A stretch of DNA of 64,000 bases from Bryopsis sp. KO-2023 (Eukaryota; Chlorophyta; Ulvophyceae; Bryopsidales; Bryopsidaceae). The translations under genes were made by a program, and so were the position numbers. Below, one piece after another: positions 11,201 to 22,296 of this stretch (positions within the stretch are counted from its first letter, which is position 1; every line of letters starts with the position of its first letter). The notes under the pieces are model-generated. The model was not told where the DNA came from, ran no database searches, and worked only from the letters and a program-made list of their open reading frames with translations. The DNA is taken from the NCBI GenBank assembly GCA_030272585.1, contig BSYQ01000002.1:3596001-3660000 (forward strand), read 5' to 3'.

Positions 11201-14200
11201 ATCTAGGGGACACTACGAGTTTGAGGGTTTCGTTGTCGTGCGTTGAGCATGCAGGACCGTTGCAAAAAGCAACGAAGCAGCTGGAGGAGCCGAGGCGATC
11301 GACCGTGACGAATCAGGACGCCTTCACGCTGCTTGACGAGCCCATCAGCCGAAGCCCCCTATTCATGGCCAGAACGAACCCAGCCTACGATAGTCAACTC
11401 AGCCTGGACCATGATCATGTCGGCCGCCCCTCAATTCTGAACTTCAATGGACCCCACGCCGCGTTGGGAGTGCCATTCGATTCCACAGTTGGATTGGGGA
11501 ATCTGTCCGACTCGCATCTGATTGCAAAGAGGAGTAGCTCCATGGGGCATTCATCTGTGGATGGGGAAGGTACAAATAACGATGCACCACACACACACAC
11601 GAAACCCAGAGAGAAATAGAAAAGGACACAGACATATTCATATCGCCAGCGTGGCGATATTGGGGTTGTATATGCTTGTTTGGGTTTAAGTCTAATGTGT
11701 CTATGGAAAATTCGGTGAGGTCGTCCTGATCTGTGGATTTTCTCAGGTGGGAAAGCTCAATTGAGCTTGCAAGCTGTGAATGGGTCGGTCAACAAGAGGC
11801 TGGATGATCTTGACGAAGTCCTAAAAGAAAAGGGGAACGAGATGTATTCCATGTCGGACATGTCCAAGAAGCCTAAGGGGGCGAAAATCTCTCAGTCGCA
11901 ACATGAAGTGCAGGTGTACTCACAGCAACAACTTTCCACTCCAGTGAGAGAATGAAGGACTCTAACATAAATAAATCTATATGTATATATATTCTTAGGT
12001 TTTTCAGATTTGTGGTTTGGAGGCATCGGTAGAAACTCAGGTTCATCCTCGTGAGGTGTCCTCTGTCGCAAAACAGGTGGAGCACCTCCAGCAAGCAAAT
12101 AAGGAACTGGTTATTGAAAAGGCTGCGCTGCAACAAGAACTGGCGTCATGCCAAAGGGAGGTAGCAAACTTGCGGAAGGAAATTGAGACGCTCAGGTCGG
12201 GACCGAGTGTCATGGTGAGAGAAGAGGAAATTGATGAGAAAGGAACCTGTGGGACAAAACTTTTTGGAGGGAAGGGTGAGGAGGAAGAGGATGTGGAGAG
12301 TGATAATAAAGAGAATTATGGGATTGTGCTGAAGGGGAATTTCAAGGGTACTGTGGTTCGAGAACAGGTGAGCTTGTGTCGCCTGTTGCGTTTTTTCCGA
12401 GTCGCACGATTGGGTGCCGAAATTGTTCGGGAACAAAAGGTTCATTTAGGCCGTACCGAAATCCTTGAAAAAGATACTTTTCCTCAAAGAAGACAAGATG
12501 TGGGAGACTCCAGTGGACTTATGAATCGAAGAAGCCTTTGGCGCCGTTCGAGAAAAAATGTACATTCGATCGTTCCTGACATTGTAAGTTTGTTACGTTT
12601 TGCTATCAGCAGAAAGATATTTCGAGCCGACAGGGAGACGTAAGTCTCTCGATGGATGGAGCGAAAGTCACCGTTCAGCGGAAGAAAGATGAAAAGGTGA
12701 GCCATGGATTTGTCAACAGTGGTAGTTTTGTTCACTCAGCACAGAGGTGTTGCGCTCTATTTCGATGCAAGTGCATTGAAAAACTATTTCCATTATCGAT
12801 TCTTTTCGATTTTTTTTTCAGCCACGTCTCGTAGCTAGGATGAATAATGATTAATTACCCTCAAAAAAAGCAAAAAAAATTATTCGTTGAGCTTTGACTT
12901 TGGGAGAAGTATGGCAGTATCTAGACCCCACTGTGACCTATATCCCAGAGTTGACGTACATTTTTGTCAACCTTTTGAATGAGCTCCAAGAATATAAATC
13001 TAAGGTCAAAGAGGAGGGGGAATCTAGTTTTGATAAAGCACTCGTGTTTCATGAGTGTTTCGCAGAAATCTGTCCCTATACTGTGCCCTTCAGATCAAAT
13101 GAGAGCTTATGAATTTGTGTTAAATCATAGAATCGTCGAATAGAAAGGGTGCACACATCATATGCCGCGTTTCAGCGAATATGAGAACAGGGCTTGCTCA
13201 AGCAACGCCGAGTTCCAAATTTTAGACAAGTCAGCTCGATGAGTATACATACTCCTTCTAACACTTCCCTTGCAATTCTGTTCCAGACGGAAGTCATTGA
13301 TGTTCAGAGAAAGGAATTGAAAAACAAAGTGAAGGAATTATCTGAGCAGCTGGCCTCGAAAGAGGCAGCTCTGGATACAGAATGCAAGAAGTCATCGATC
13401 CTCAGTTCGACCGTGGAAAAACTGCAACGGGTAGGGCATATTGTCAGCGAAAAAAGCAACACACAAGGAGCGATTCTCCCTTTTGAGATACAACGTGACC
13501 GAGGTCCAGAACGCTGGGTGGAAATATCACAGCACAATAGATCCGGTAGCAAGAAAAAACATATTTTTCCGAATCCACCTGAGTTTTTTTCAATTGGAAA
13601 TACTCATGTCGTGACGTCTTGTTGGATTGAGTATCCACATCTCCCGGTTTTTCTTTTTTGAAGGAAATCGCATCCATAGAGCTGGTGGTCCATCGATTGG
13701 AGAACAGGGTGACAGCCTCGCAAGCCGAAGTCTTGCGTTTGAATGAATTATTGGGGACTGACAAGGAGAGATCCAGCGCCCCAGCTCGATCATCATGGGA
13801 GGAGGAACCAAATCGTTCTGGAGATTCCTCCAAGGGGGGTTTTGAAACCGACCCCTTTTGCATTTACAGTAATGAAGCTTTCACAAACGATGTTGATTAT
13901 GAGCAGGGAGCAGCTCAAATTGTCTTTGAACAGGTACAGATCACAGTGGTTTAGAAAAGGAAAAAAGGAGAGAATGTTTTATATTCACCGCGGCTTGCAA
14001 CATTCTTTCCTTTCCGGAGTGAAAACTTGATAAAGCGTAGAAAAACGGAATTTTCTCTTTGAAGGAAAGATTGTGCATCTATTTGTGTGTCTATCATAGG
14101 AGTCCTCCGCTTCAGAGAGAGATCGGTTGGAATCCCAGGGTTTGGATACTTTGCAAAAACTGGAGAATGCTGCTACGACGAAAGAATTAAAAATAAAATG

Positions 14201-15064
14201 CACTGCAAATGCCGTTGAAGAGAACCACTGCCACGTGAGGGGGTTTTCAATATGTAATCGTGTTGTGTTGCTCCACTGGTCAGAGAAAAAAAAATGAACA
14301 TTCGTTCTGATCAAGTTCAATGAATCATTTACTTATTTCAGTAGGTGTTGGACAGGTTATTTCCAGCCGAGTGAAAATCCGAGCGAAAGAGCTCTTGTCG
14401 AAAGGAAATTTCATCTGCTTGTTGAAACCTTGAATACTGTTTTCGTTGCACGAATGAATGCCCGTGCTGTTTTTGAGCAAAACTACACTTGGTGAGAAAG
14501 AACGATAATTTGAAACCTGGGAAGGTGTCTCTGTTGTTACAGCTTGTGGCTATGCAGGAGGAGCCGCGTTCAACGGAGATGGAGACAGACAAAGAGGTTC
14601 AAAGACTCGAGGCACCCGCTCGAGTAGTCCTCAGCGGGGGGAACTGCCGAACCTCGTCGACGTCCAGGGAATCGAAGTCGCCAACTCCTCAACTCACAGC
14701 AGTCACAGTTCATGACCTTCCGGGCTCCGTCTTCCCGGCATACTCATTTGCAGTCAATCCTGGACAGGATGTGGCTCTACCCACTGCTCCACCCACAAGG
14801 TTTGCCGAGCGTGGTTCAACCGCAAATGATAAAACTATCAAGGAATCGCTTGCAGAGCGTCAGGCCGAGATAGACAGAAATGCGACTCTCTTCCAGATGG
14901 GTGGGGGCCCCTTATCTTCGGAACCGTTCGGTAGAAAAAGGCAATTGCTCGCCCAGGACACCCACGTGCTCAAATTTCCAATAGAGCTCAGAGTTAATCA
15001 AAGGAGGCAGGTGTTGGGTGACAAATCCAACAACATCCTGGAGTCCGAAACTGTTGAGAGCTGA
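8283..15064 (+). CDS. XMAP215/ch-TOG family microtubule regulator (TOG-domain protein), short form
   Basis: Thirteen phase-consistent exons: 8283-8390, 8523-8728, 8930-9289, 9580-10024, 10279-10842, 10969-11569, 11747-11913, 12008-12367, 12613-12696, 13287-13430, 13664-13933, 14100-14234 and 14543-15064, giving about 1321 residues. Residues about 35-300 match the last full TOG domain of XMAP215/MOR1 in order: RAKKIW, a helix pair ending LDLIFRWAAMR, YRMSEYEGRILTPVLV, FSYLAKGMNSKNNRTKVEC and the FEGDRIWKLLGTL...LIEKRIER segment. Residues about 375-570 match the C-terminal TOG-like domain (LVFKCLTKM, LLVDIHVYF, LHEICRHK). A long tail adds charged coiled coil (about 820-940 and 970-1100). Family members promote tubulin addition at microtubule plus ends. 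The usual N-terminal TOG1-4 array is not seen upstream. The start is uncertain: the first exon opens after an acceptor at 8264, and ATG 8283 is only the first Met in frame. Confidence 0.75.
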
Positions 15065-15808
15065 GAAGGAAGAGCAGGCGGGGGATAGTGGACAGGGCTT
15101 TCCGAAAAAACGTGCTTGTCTTGGGTTTCGAGAAGGGAACTTCGTCGAATGACAGCCCCCATGGTAAAGGTGCTGACAAGATGAGTGGACTTCGGGGTGG
15201 AGGATATGAAAAAAATCACAAAGGGCAGCCCAAATAGTCACACTCCAACCTCATTGTTCAGTTTGTTTCAAGATTGGGGGGGATGGATGACCAGCCCATG
15301 AGAAACACTCACTATATTTTTTACATTTTGAATTTTTGGGGGATTGATGGACAAAAGAGGAAACGAAAATGAAAAAAATGTACACTGTGTTGTAGAGAAA
15401 GAGTCTGGGGTGCGTGGGTCATTTTGGAATGGATTTTTTGCGGGCTACCTGATCGATCAGGAACCATAAAAATTAAGTTTAAGTTTGGCTGTGAAATACT
15501 CAAAAGCCATACAGATCATGGGGCGAATTTTTTCCCAACTGGTGTCGGTGTGAGGGAGATATTTGGTTCGCTGCTAGTGTCCATCGTGAAACGTTCCAGA
15601 AGTCGCACAGAGTGTGGGTGCTTATACTAACACCATACAGTGTAGAAGTTTTTCTTCATTGAGAGAAAAAAAAAAAAACAAAGTGAACGCTTGCTAAGCG
15701 TCGGAAGCATGGATTGGTTTTCCCAACTAACCATGACTGGGCTCCTCTCGACACCACCTTTTTGGGACAGAAATCCAAGAGAGATCAGACTCCTCTACGC
15801 ATGTGATT
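15065..15808. other. Downstream of the TOG gene; no gene seen
   Basis: 3' flank of the TOG-domain gene up to the left terminus of the KDZ-like element. No coding exon or RNA gene recognised. Confidence 0.5.
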
Positions 15809-15823
15809 CGTCGGAATGTTTGC

Positions 15824-16080
15824 ACGCTTCCAACGTCGCTTCCATCGTGGTTCCATCTTCCGCTTCCATGGAAATGAGTGTGGCACCGATCGCTTCCGCG
15901 GAAGCGATCGTGGAAGCGTGCGATTGTAACGCCCACAGCTCGCTTCCAAGACTGCTTCCATGGAAGCGGTCGCTACCACACTCACTTCCACGGAAGCGGA
16001 AGATGGAACCACGATGGAAGCGAGAATGGAAGCGATGGATTCCAGTTTCGCTTTCAGTTTCGCTTCCATTGGAAGCGAGC
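15824..16080. repeat. Left subterminal GGAAGCG/CGCTTCC palindrome array
   Basis: More than fifteen copies of CGCTTCC or GGAAGCG occur on both strands, many joined as CGCTTCCATGGAAGCG-type palindromes. The right array (18824-19045) has the same unit. Long open frames running through the array are by-products of the repeat. Confidence 0.85.
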
Positions 16081-16249
16081 CGGAACTGGGCGTGCTGGGG
16101 GAAAATTGCAAGAATTTTCTTGCGTCTAATTGATGTTATTAATGAGCACTGGGAGTCGAACCCGAAAAAGCCCAGGGTCGCCGCCAAAGAGCGTCCCTTG
16201 CACACTCTTTTAGGACTAGTCCCAAACTGACTCACACTACCAAGCATTC

Positions 16250-17040
16250 ATGAATAGGCAGTTCTCCTGTGTTTGTGGGAAAACCTTTGCTAAAAAATCT
16301 GGCCTTGGACGTCACAAACAGTTCTATGGAAGTAGATGTGTTCCTCCCATAGCCTCACGGAAGCGACCACCTTGTGAAGAAGAAACTGATCCTCCTGGAG
16401 ATCAATTGACACATCTTACTGATGATCCAAGCATTGAAGATACAAGCCATAAAATTTTCGCTGACAACTCAGATCAAGAGGATTTTTGTCCACAGTTTGA
16501 AGGTGACTAATAATTAAGATGATACAGGTTGAAAAACTGTAAAAAACATCACAATAAAATAGACTGACCAAACTTGCAACTCATCTTTCACATGTAGGCA
16601 CGAACTTGACGCAAAAATTACTGGATTGGATGTTATCTTGCAATGGAGGACGAGGACTTTCCACCCGTGATGCAAACACACTTCTGAAGATTCTTCATGA
16701 TCCCCAATTCTGTGTGGAGGAGTTGCAAATAAAAAATTTCGATGATGTTAAGAGAGCAAAACAAACTATCATCAAAGACGTGATGGACTCTTGGACGGTG
16801 GAAAAAATTGTCGTACCAATTGATGGGAAAGACTTCACCTTTGATTTCCACATGAGAAATCCTTTACAATGGTTGCAAAAGGAACTATGTGGAGGGGGGC
16901 TGATAATGCGAGCTGAAAAACGTTTCCACAATGGTGAACGTGTGTATGACGGTCCTCATACCGGTGATGCTTGGGTAGCCTCTCAGGAATTGGAAGGAAG
17001 GGGAGAAGATTGCGTGATAGCCTCCTTACAGGTCCTATAG
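16250..17040 (+). pseudogene. Plavaka/KDZ-like transposase N-terminal fragment
   Basis: Two exons (16250-16502 and 16598-17040) join in phase through a GT-AG intron. Residues 6-30 form a single zinc-finger-like motif (CVCGKTF...GRHKQFYGSRC). After the intron come helices resembling the conserved N-terminal region of Plavaka-type transposases: TQKLLDWML, a RDANTLLKILHDPQF segment, NPLQWLQKEL and a VYDGPHTGDAWVASQE motif. The frame stops at 17038-17040, just where family members continue into the catalytic core. A continuation is visible in another frame directly after it (GPIALHETKKNLS), which suggests a frameshift. No DDE residues are preserved, so it is probably inactive. Confidence 0.55.
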
Positions 17041-17329
17041 CCCTTCACGAAACAAAAAAGAATCTCTCATGCACATACCCCAGCTTTAATGAAACTGAGA
17101 ATTCTCTTTAAGATATTTTCCAGGAAACTGTTAGTGTGCAGCAAACACAGAATTTCTGTGGACCACTTCTGGAAGTGCAGTCACATTCATGCTGCACATG
17201 TATGTTCCAACATGTATATCCAAGTCCTTTTTTTTGTTATTAGAAGATGGAAAAGAAAAAAGAAGCAAAAAGTCCAATGCAGAATTCGGAAGAGTTTCTG
17301 AGAGCATTCAAACAAACCACCCCCAGAAA

Positions 17330-17722
17330 AAAGAAAAAAACTTATTAAACATAATAGAAATAAAATATTCAGAGCTCACCACCTGTTCTTCTATTTTTAT
17401 TATTCCCTGCTGCCCAAAATAGATTCTTCCCCCGTGTTTCTGCCGATTTTTTTCGAGCACACGCTATTTTTTTCTCACCTGTTTTTCCTGAAACCTGTTT
17501 TTCGCTTCGGGCGTTTTTTTCCTTCGCAATAATTGGAGAGGAAAGGGAGGGGATCCTTCGTTTTCGGGGGAGAAAAGAAAAAGAAAAACTTCATAAACAT
17601 AATAGAAATAAAATATTCAGAGCTCACCACCTGTTCTTCTATTTTTATTATTCCCTGCTGCCCAAAATAGATTCTTCCCCCTGTTTCTGCCGATTTTTTT
17701 CGAGCACACGCTATTTTTTTAT
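17330..17722. repeat. Direct duplication of about 145 bp inside the KDZ-like element
   Basis: The segment at about 17332-17477 is repeated nearly exactly at about 17580-17722, separated by roughly 100 bp. Both copies include TTATTCCCTGCTGCCC and end near the same ACACGCTATTTTTTT stretch. Confidence 0.85.
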
Positions 17723-18823
17723 TCACTCGATTAAAAAAAAATGCTATATTCTGCCGTCTTTCAATGTTTCAGACCTTTTTTATGTAAATCCTTTCAAATG
17801 GTGATTTTTATTTTTATGAAACTTTTCTCTATTCAATTCTGATTCATCAATTCTTTCAAACAATTAACTACAATACTGAAATATTGTGAGCTCACTATCA
17901 GACTTGAGTACACCCACCGCAATGCCAGAGATGGTGATGCCATTTGTGGAGCTTTCTGGAATTTAGACTCCGACCGTTTCAGCTCTTCCTGTCCACATTG
18001 TAGTATTGCAATCTGCATTGCATATGTACCATCCAGTTCAGATTGTTGCCCAGCAATATCCAGCACCCAAGACCAATGGATTATTGAAACTGTCAACCTC
18101 ACTCTGAGTTCAAGGCCTTGGCTGAGATTGCTTTCATTAAACCATCCCCCTGAAAATATAAGCAGGACTTCAACTGGACAACACACAAGTTTCTCATCCT
18201 TGCTCCTGTGGTTTACCTTCCTTCCAGATATCGTGACACTGATTTCCCCAAGCGAAGCCGGATCAATCCAGACATCGCAATCATGTCTTCCACGCCCTTT
18301 CTCTCCATCTCTGTTTTTAATCCATATCATTTATTTATTTTTCACCGGCAAGAGGTTCTTTAAGAAATTTTATTCTCATTCCAACCCAGAGCTACTTGTT
18401 CAGGTATAGGACATACCATCAAACGAAGGCTGGACGTTGCACACCAAAAACACAAGACATACCACCTGGCACCCAGCCAAATTCTCGCAGGGTGGGAACG
18501 TGGCCACCAAAATGCTCGGCAGCCACGCCACCAACGCCAGGAGCGAAATGGGCTCCGGCTCCATAGATGCATTTACGACAGTATTCATCAGTCGCGGTAC
18601 GCTTGGGTGTGGCAACCTCTCCGCACCCTCGTGTCGTCTTGTCCGGAATAATTCCTCGCCCCCGTCCCAAAGCCAAATTCGAAGCAGGGCAACCAACCTG
18701 GTAGTGCTGCGCCTTCGTCGGACATGTGCATTTGAACACGTGACTCCACTTCACGTGCACACGTGCAGGGGATACAAATTATTCTCTTGGAGGGTTTGGG
18801 GAGTTTTATGGATTGAACCATGG

Positions 18824-19045
18824 AAACGCTTGGTTGGAAGCGCTGGTGGAGGCGAGGTCGCTTCCATGGAAGCGCTGGTGGAGGCGAGGTCGCTTCCATG
18901 GAAGCGCTGCTGGAGGCGAGGCCGCTTCCATGGAAGCGCTGCTGGAAGCGAAGTCGCTTCCACGGAAGCATATGGAAGCGCACCGCTTCCGAGGAAGCGA
19001 TTTGGAAGCGCGCTTCCGCCTTGTGCTTCCGTGGAAGCGAAGCCT
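18824..19045. repeat. Right subterminal GGAAGCG/CGCTTCC palindrome array
   Basis: Inverted counterpart of the left array. Units of about 33 bp with the core CGCTTCCATGGAAGCG repeat four or five times, then become more degenerate toward the terminus. Confidence 0.85.
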
Positions 19046-19060
19046 CCAAACATTCCGACG

Positions 19061-19490
19061 TTTAGAAGAGAGATTGTTGGACCTTCTGGTGGGAAGCTTT
19101 TGAAACCGCTAAGATCCCGTCGATCTAGGCCCCCTAAACAAGGAAAAGCTGTGTTCTGAGAAATCTAAAGAGATGGCAGAAAAATTTTTACTGATGACGG
19201 TTACACAGATATTTTTATTAGGTCAAACGAGTGTAATGTTGTCAGACATACTGGCCCTGGTTTAAATAGCATGTGCACAAAAACTCGGTCTCGTGGTACG
19301 GTCGACGGCTTTTGGAAGTACCTGTTCGTACCACGAAAGCCACACACTCAGGAGGTCCTGTGAACGTGGAAAACAAAGGTGGTCAAACTTGAAACACGGC
19401 TCACCAAACTCCTAGAATATCGAATCCGACCGTACGACTCAGTTTCTTTCTCGTACCCCTCTCTCCACCGATAGAAGCCCAGAGACGTCG
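19061..19490. other. Upstream region of the surface-protein gene
   Basis: Between the transposon's right end and ATG 19491. No coding exon seen. It presumably contains the promoter and 5' UTR of the next gene, but no specific motif can be supported. Confidence 0.4.
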
Positions 19491-21433
19491 ATGATGTGGA
19501 GGTTCGTCAACACTCTGTGGCTTCTCGTTGTGTTGCTGGCCACAGTGGAGCTCGCGACGTCACAGAACAGCACGGTCGTCAGGACGACCAAAGAGTTTTC
19601 CAAGGCGCTGTATGATACACGCATCGATGCGATATATCTTCAGCACCCTCTCACTGTATCAGGCGAAGAGTGGGGATTCTTGAGGCCGGACGTCAAAAGA
19701 CGGGTAATTGGACCGAAATTATCATATGATATGGAGGGAACATGCACATTTCCCCTCCAAAAAAATGTTTTGCTCACCGAAGGCTAAAATCCAATCTGAA
19801 CAAGTTCTTTGACTGTGTCTGTTTTCATATTTGATATTTTCAGGTTGAGATTCGACCATTGGAGCACACAGAAGACTTCGTTTTGGATCTTGGTGGAGGC
19901 TCCGATTTGGCTTTTGTGAGCGGGCCGTCTGGGGAATTGCATTTTCATGACCTGCAGCTTCATGGAATATACCGACTCGCGCTTGGGGGTTCCGGATCCG
20001 GAGGCGCTGGCATCATCATGAATCTGTTCCGTGTGAATGCTCCCCAATCGATCCACATCCACAACTCCACCTGCTGCTTTCCCCCAGAAGTGTGCACCTC
20101 TATTTCTGATGATTTGAGGATAATCGTGCCATCGTCGAAGGCAGCTCTCAGCGCACTCGGTGTGGACTCTTGCCCGTTTCCAGAGGCGGAAGAGCCCTTC
20201 CACACATACAAGTATTACGAAGGGTGTGTGCTTCCCCAAGAGTGGGATGCCAGCAAGATCACAGGGAGCATTCATTTTCACAACACCTCTTTATCGTGCT
20301 CTGAAAAGTGCAAGATGAACGATCGCCTGCAGGATATTCCAGTCGTGCAAGTCTCCACGGTAAGGAAAGCTTCACAACGTTTGGTCACAACATGATTGCA
20401 AGGCATCATTTTTGAAGTTCTCATTGAGTGTGTGTGTGTGTGTGTGCAGGCCGACAGTCGTCAGCTTGTGGCTGCTATTGGTGGAATGATCTCCGATCCT
20501 CAAATCCTGGAAATACATTTGCTCGGGAGAGTGGTAGTTTACGAGCATCAGTGGTCGAACCCCTTCACGATTGAGGCGAGAACAGGGACAAGATTGTCGA
20601 TCGATGGGCGCTTGGAAGATGGGAGTCACGCAGCCCTTGCGTTCCTAACAAATGACGTCTTGATCAAGGCGCTTTGGGTATTTACGCTCCAGCTGACGAA
20701 CATCAAATTAGAGTTGGAGAGCTTCAAACCGGGCTTCCTCTCAAAAACGGACTGGAAATTCCAGTTCTGTGATGGTGAAGATTACTTTTACAAGGTGAGG
20801 TGGAGCGTGGTTTGAGCTGAGGTTTTTCCAATCAAGCCCCAGCACGAGTTATTTTTCTCATCCTGAAAGCTACCAGGAAAGCTTTTTCTTTGGTATTGAA
20901 AATGGAACTGTACTTTGCTGTAGTGGCCGCTGTATCTTCCCTACCCGTTCGCCTTCCAAGACTCGCTGGTTCAAATAGCCAACGTGTCCATAGTGTATCG
21001 AACATGTCCTTCCAACCTCGACTTCGACAAATTCATCGCTTCGCTGGAAGATTTCAAGCAACACTTCGTCAAGAGGGACTACGGAAATCTCACCATCGCC
21101 CCCCCTTCGTTCTCAATCAACAAACTCGAGGTAGCCGGCATATTCTTCGATCAGTTCGACGTCAGCCTTCCAGCTTTCTTGGGAGATGGAGCTTCGTGGT
21201 CGCCTGTTATTTTGAACCATTTGGAGTTGCACAACGTGACCGTTGTTTGCGAATCTTTTGGTGAACCAGTGGGTGAGATCCCCCGCTGCTTTGGGGGCGA
21301 GGGGAGCTTCAACGGCAGCGAGGGGAAGAAGACTACGAACAAAACGGGCAATGCAGCCCCAATGGTCCCGTTTCTGAACTTGTGGGGAGTTCTTGCCCTG
21401 GCGACAGTGGTCTTTGTGGAATTCTGGCTGTAA
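19491..21433 (+). CDS. Secreted or GPI-anchored surface protein, unknown function
   Basis: Four exons (19491-19703, 19844-20359, 20450-20794 and 20924-21433), all phase 0, encode 527 residues. Residues 1-25 form a signal peptide (FVNTLWLLVVLLATVELATS). The body is rich in short hydrophobic beta-type segments, several N-glycosylation motifs (NST, NTS, NVS, NLT, NVT, NGS, NKT) and paired cysteines (STCCFPPEVC, CSEKC, RTCPSN). The C-terminus has a Ser/Gly/Thr-rich stretch followed by a hydrophobic tail (LNLWGVLALATVVFVEFWL), which fits a GPI signal or a single membrane anchor. The N-terminal FSKALYD...AIYLQHPLTVS pattern resembles the start of right-handed beta-helix (pectin-lyase-like) surface proteins of algae, but no catalytic site can be named. 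The start is the first ATG of a tandem MM and gives a standard leader. Confidence 0.75.
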
Positions 21434-22296
21434 AGTGAGGAAGACGGAACTTTGGCTTTTGTTCAAGACATGATTCTTTCGGATCATTCCACACAAGAGC
21501 ATTTTTGGTTGGTGTGATGTTTTCTTTTTCTACTTTCCTCCAGTGTGAGCCAAGGTCAACAAGGGGAAACCATAAAAAGTTTCACTACATTGTGTGAGTT
21601 CCAGTGATGGTTGAAACTTTGAAAGACCAGAGCGTTATCTCTGACATCACTAAGGTAATAATTAAAGAAAACAACTCCTGATAGGTGTACACCTTCCTGA
21701 TGTAGGATGCTCAAATCCCTCTCTCACCGAAAAAACACTAATTTGCTTGTTGCAAGGTTTCAACAAGACCATACACGCAAACCATGCATAAAGTTTCCTT
21801 CAGCCAAGATCAATTTTTTTCACTCTGTAGAATAGTGGGAAAGAAAATCCCACACCAAGATTTTCCCATCGCCGCCTCACAACAGTGAGCTCGTTTCGGT
21901 AGAAACTACTCATAAAGCCACCTCCCACATTGAGCGTGTTGATGCAACAGCCCTCGGCAATATCGCGAATCACCACGTCGAGTGGATTTTTTCCACTCGC
22001 CAAAAACCGTCGACTGGGAACGACGAGGGGTGGTCAGGAAAGAAAAAGATCCTTTACTGTAAGGAGATTTTCTCCCGCTTAGTAATCCCCACATAAATAT
22101 CAGACACAAAGAAAGTCCTTTCACCAGGTTTCACTGTGGCAAACTCCTGAAAGCAACTGAACAAGCCCAGGAAAATCGACGAACACGTTGTGCATACACA
22201 AGGTAGCCAAGCCACAGTCTTTTTTTTGCATCTCTTTCGCACTCCTCCGCAGGCAACTTGCCAAACTGACAGGGAGGTTTTGACACTACGTGCAGG
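21434..22296. other. Gap containing a WD40 remnant
   Basis: Apart from the minus-strand WD40 remnant at 21831-22030, no gene is visible. Confidence 0.45.
21831..22030 (-). pseudogene. Degenerate 3' end of the F-box/WD40 family
   Basis: The minus strand reads ...ELTVVRRRWENLGVGFS, matching the C-terminal LTAVRRDWKILVWDFW of the intact F-box/WD40 protein at 47915-48976 at the DNA level as well. The sequence before it (ASGKNPLDVVIRDIAEGCC) does not match that gene, so this is a chimaeric relic, the third copy of this 3' end in the window. Confidence 0.55.

Larger units (their letters stand above)
15809..19060. mobile_element. Decayed KDZ/Plavaka-like DNA transposon with GGAAGCG subterminal arrays
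   Basis: A 14-bp perfect inverted repeat (CGTCGGAATGTTTG) marks the ends at 15809-15822 and 19047-19060. Just inside each end is an array of palindromic units built from CGCTTCCATGGAAGCG-like sequence (about 15824-16080 and 18824-19045). Between them lies a transposase fragment (16250-17040). The DDE catalytic part was not found, and the middle is AT-rich with an internal duplication. No clean target duplication was seen (flanks ATT and TTT). The subterminal arrays and the transposase N-terminus suggest a Kyakuja-Dileera-Zisupton/Plavaka relative; the family name is inferred. Confidence 0.65.

Noticed and set aside
12894..13112. Possible extra exon of the TOG gene
   Set aside because: No acceptor gives the right phase, and direct joining of 12696 to 13287 is already in phase.
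14367..14491. Possible extra exon of the TOG gene
   Set aside because: Its length leaves phase 2, which leads to an early stop in the next exon; skipping it keeps phase 0 and an open frame.
15691..16247. Overlapping open frames of 150-179 codons
   Set aside because: Same repeat effect in the left array; no family motif.
16606..19060. An intact KDZ transposase
   Set aside because: I looked for the catalytic DDE part downstream on both strands and found only fragments and stops.
18437..19159. 240-codon plus-strand open frame and several overlapping ones
   Set aside because: Created by the GGAAGCG repeat, which is open in many frames; amino-acid content is repeat-driven.
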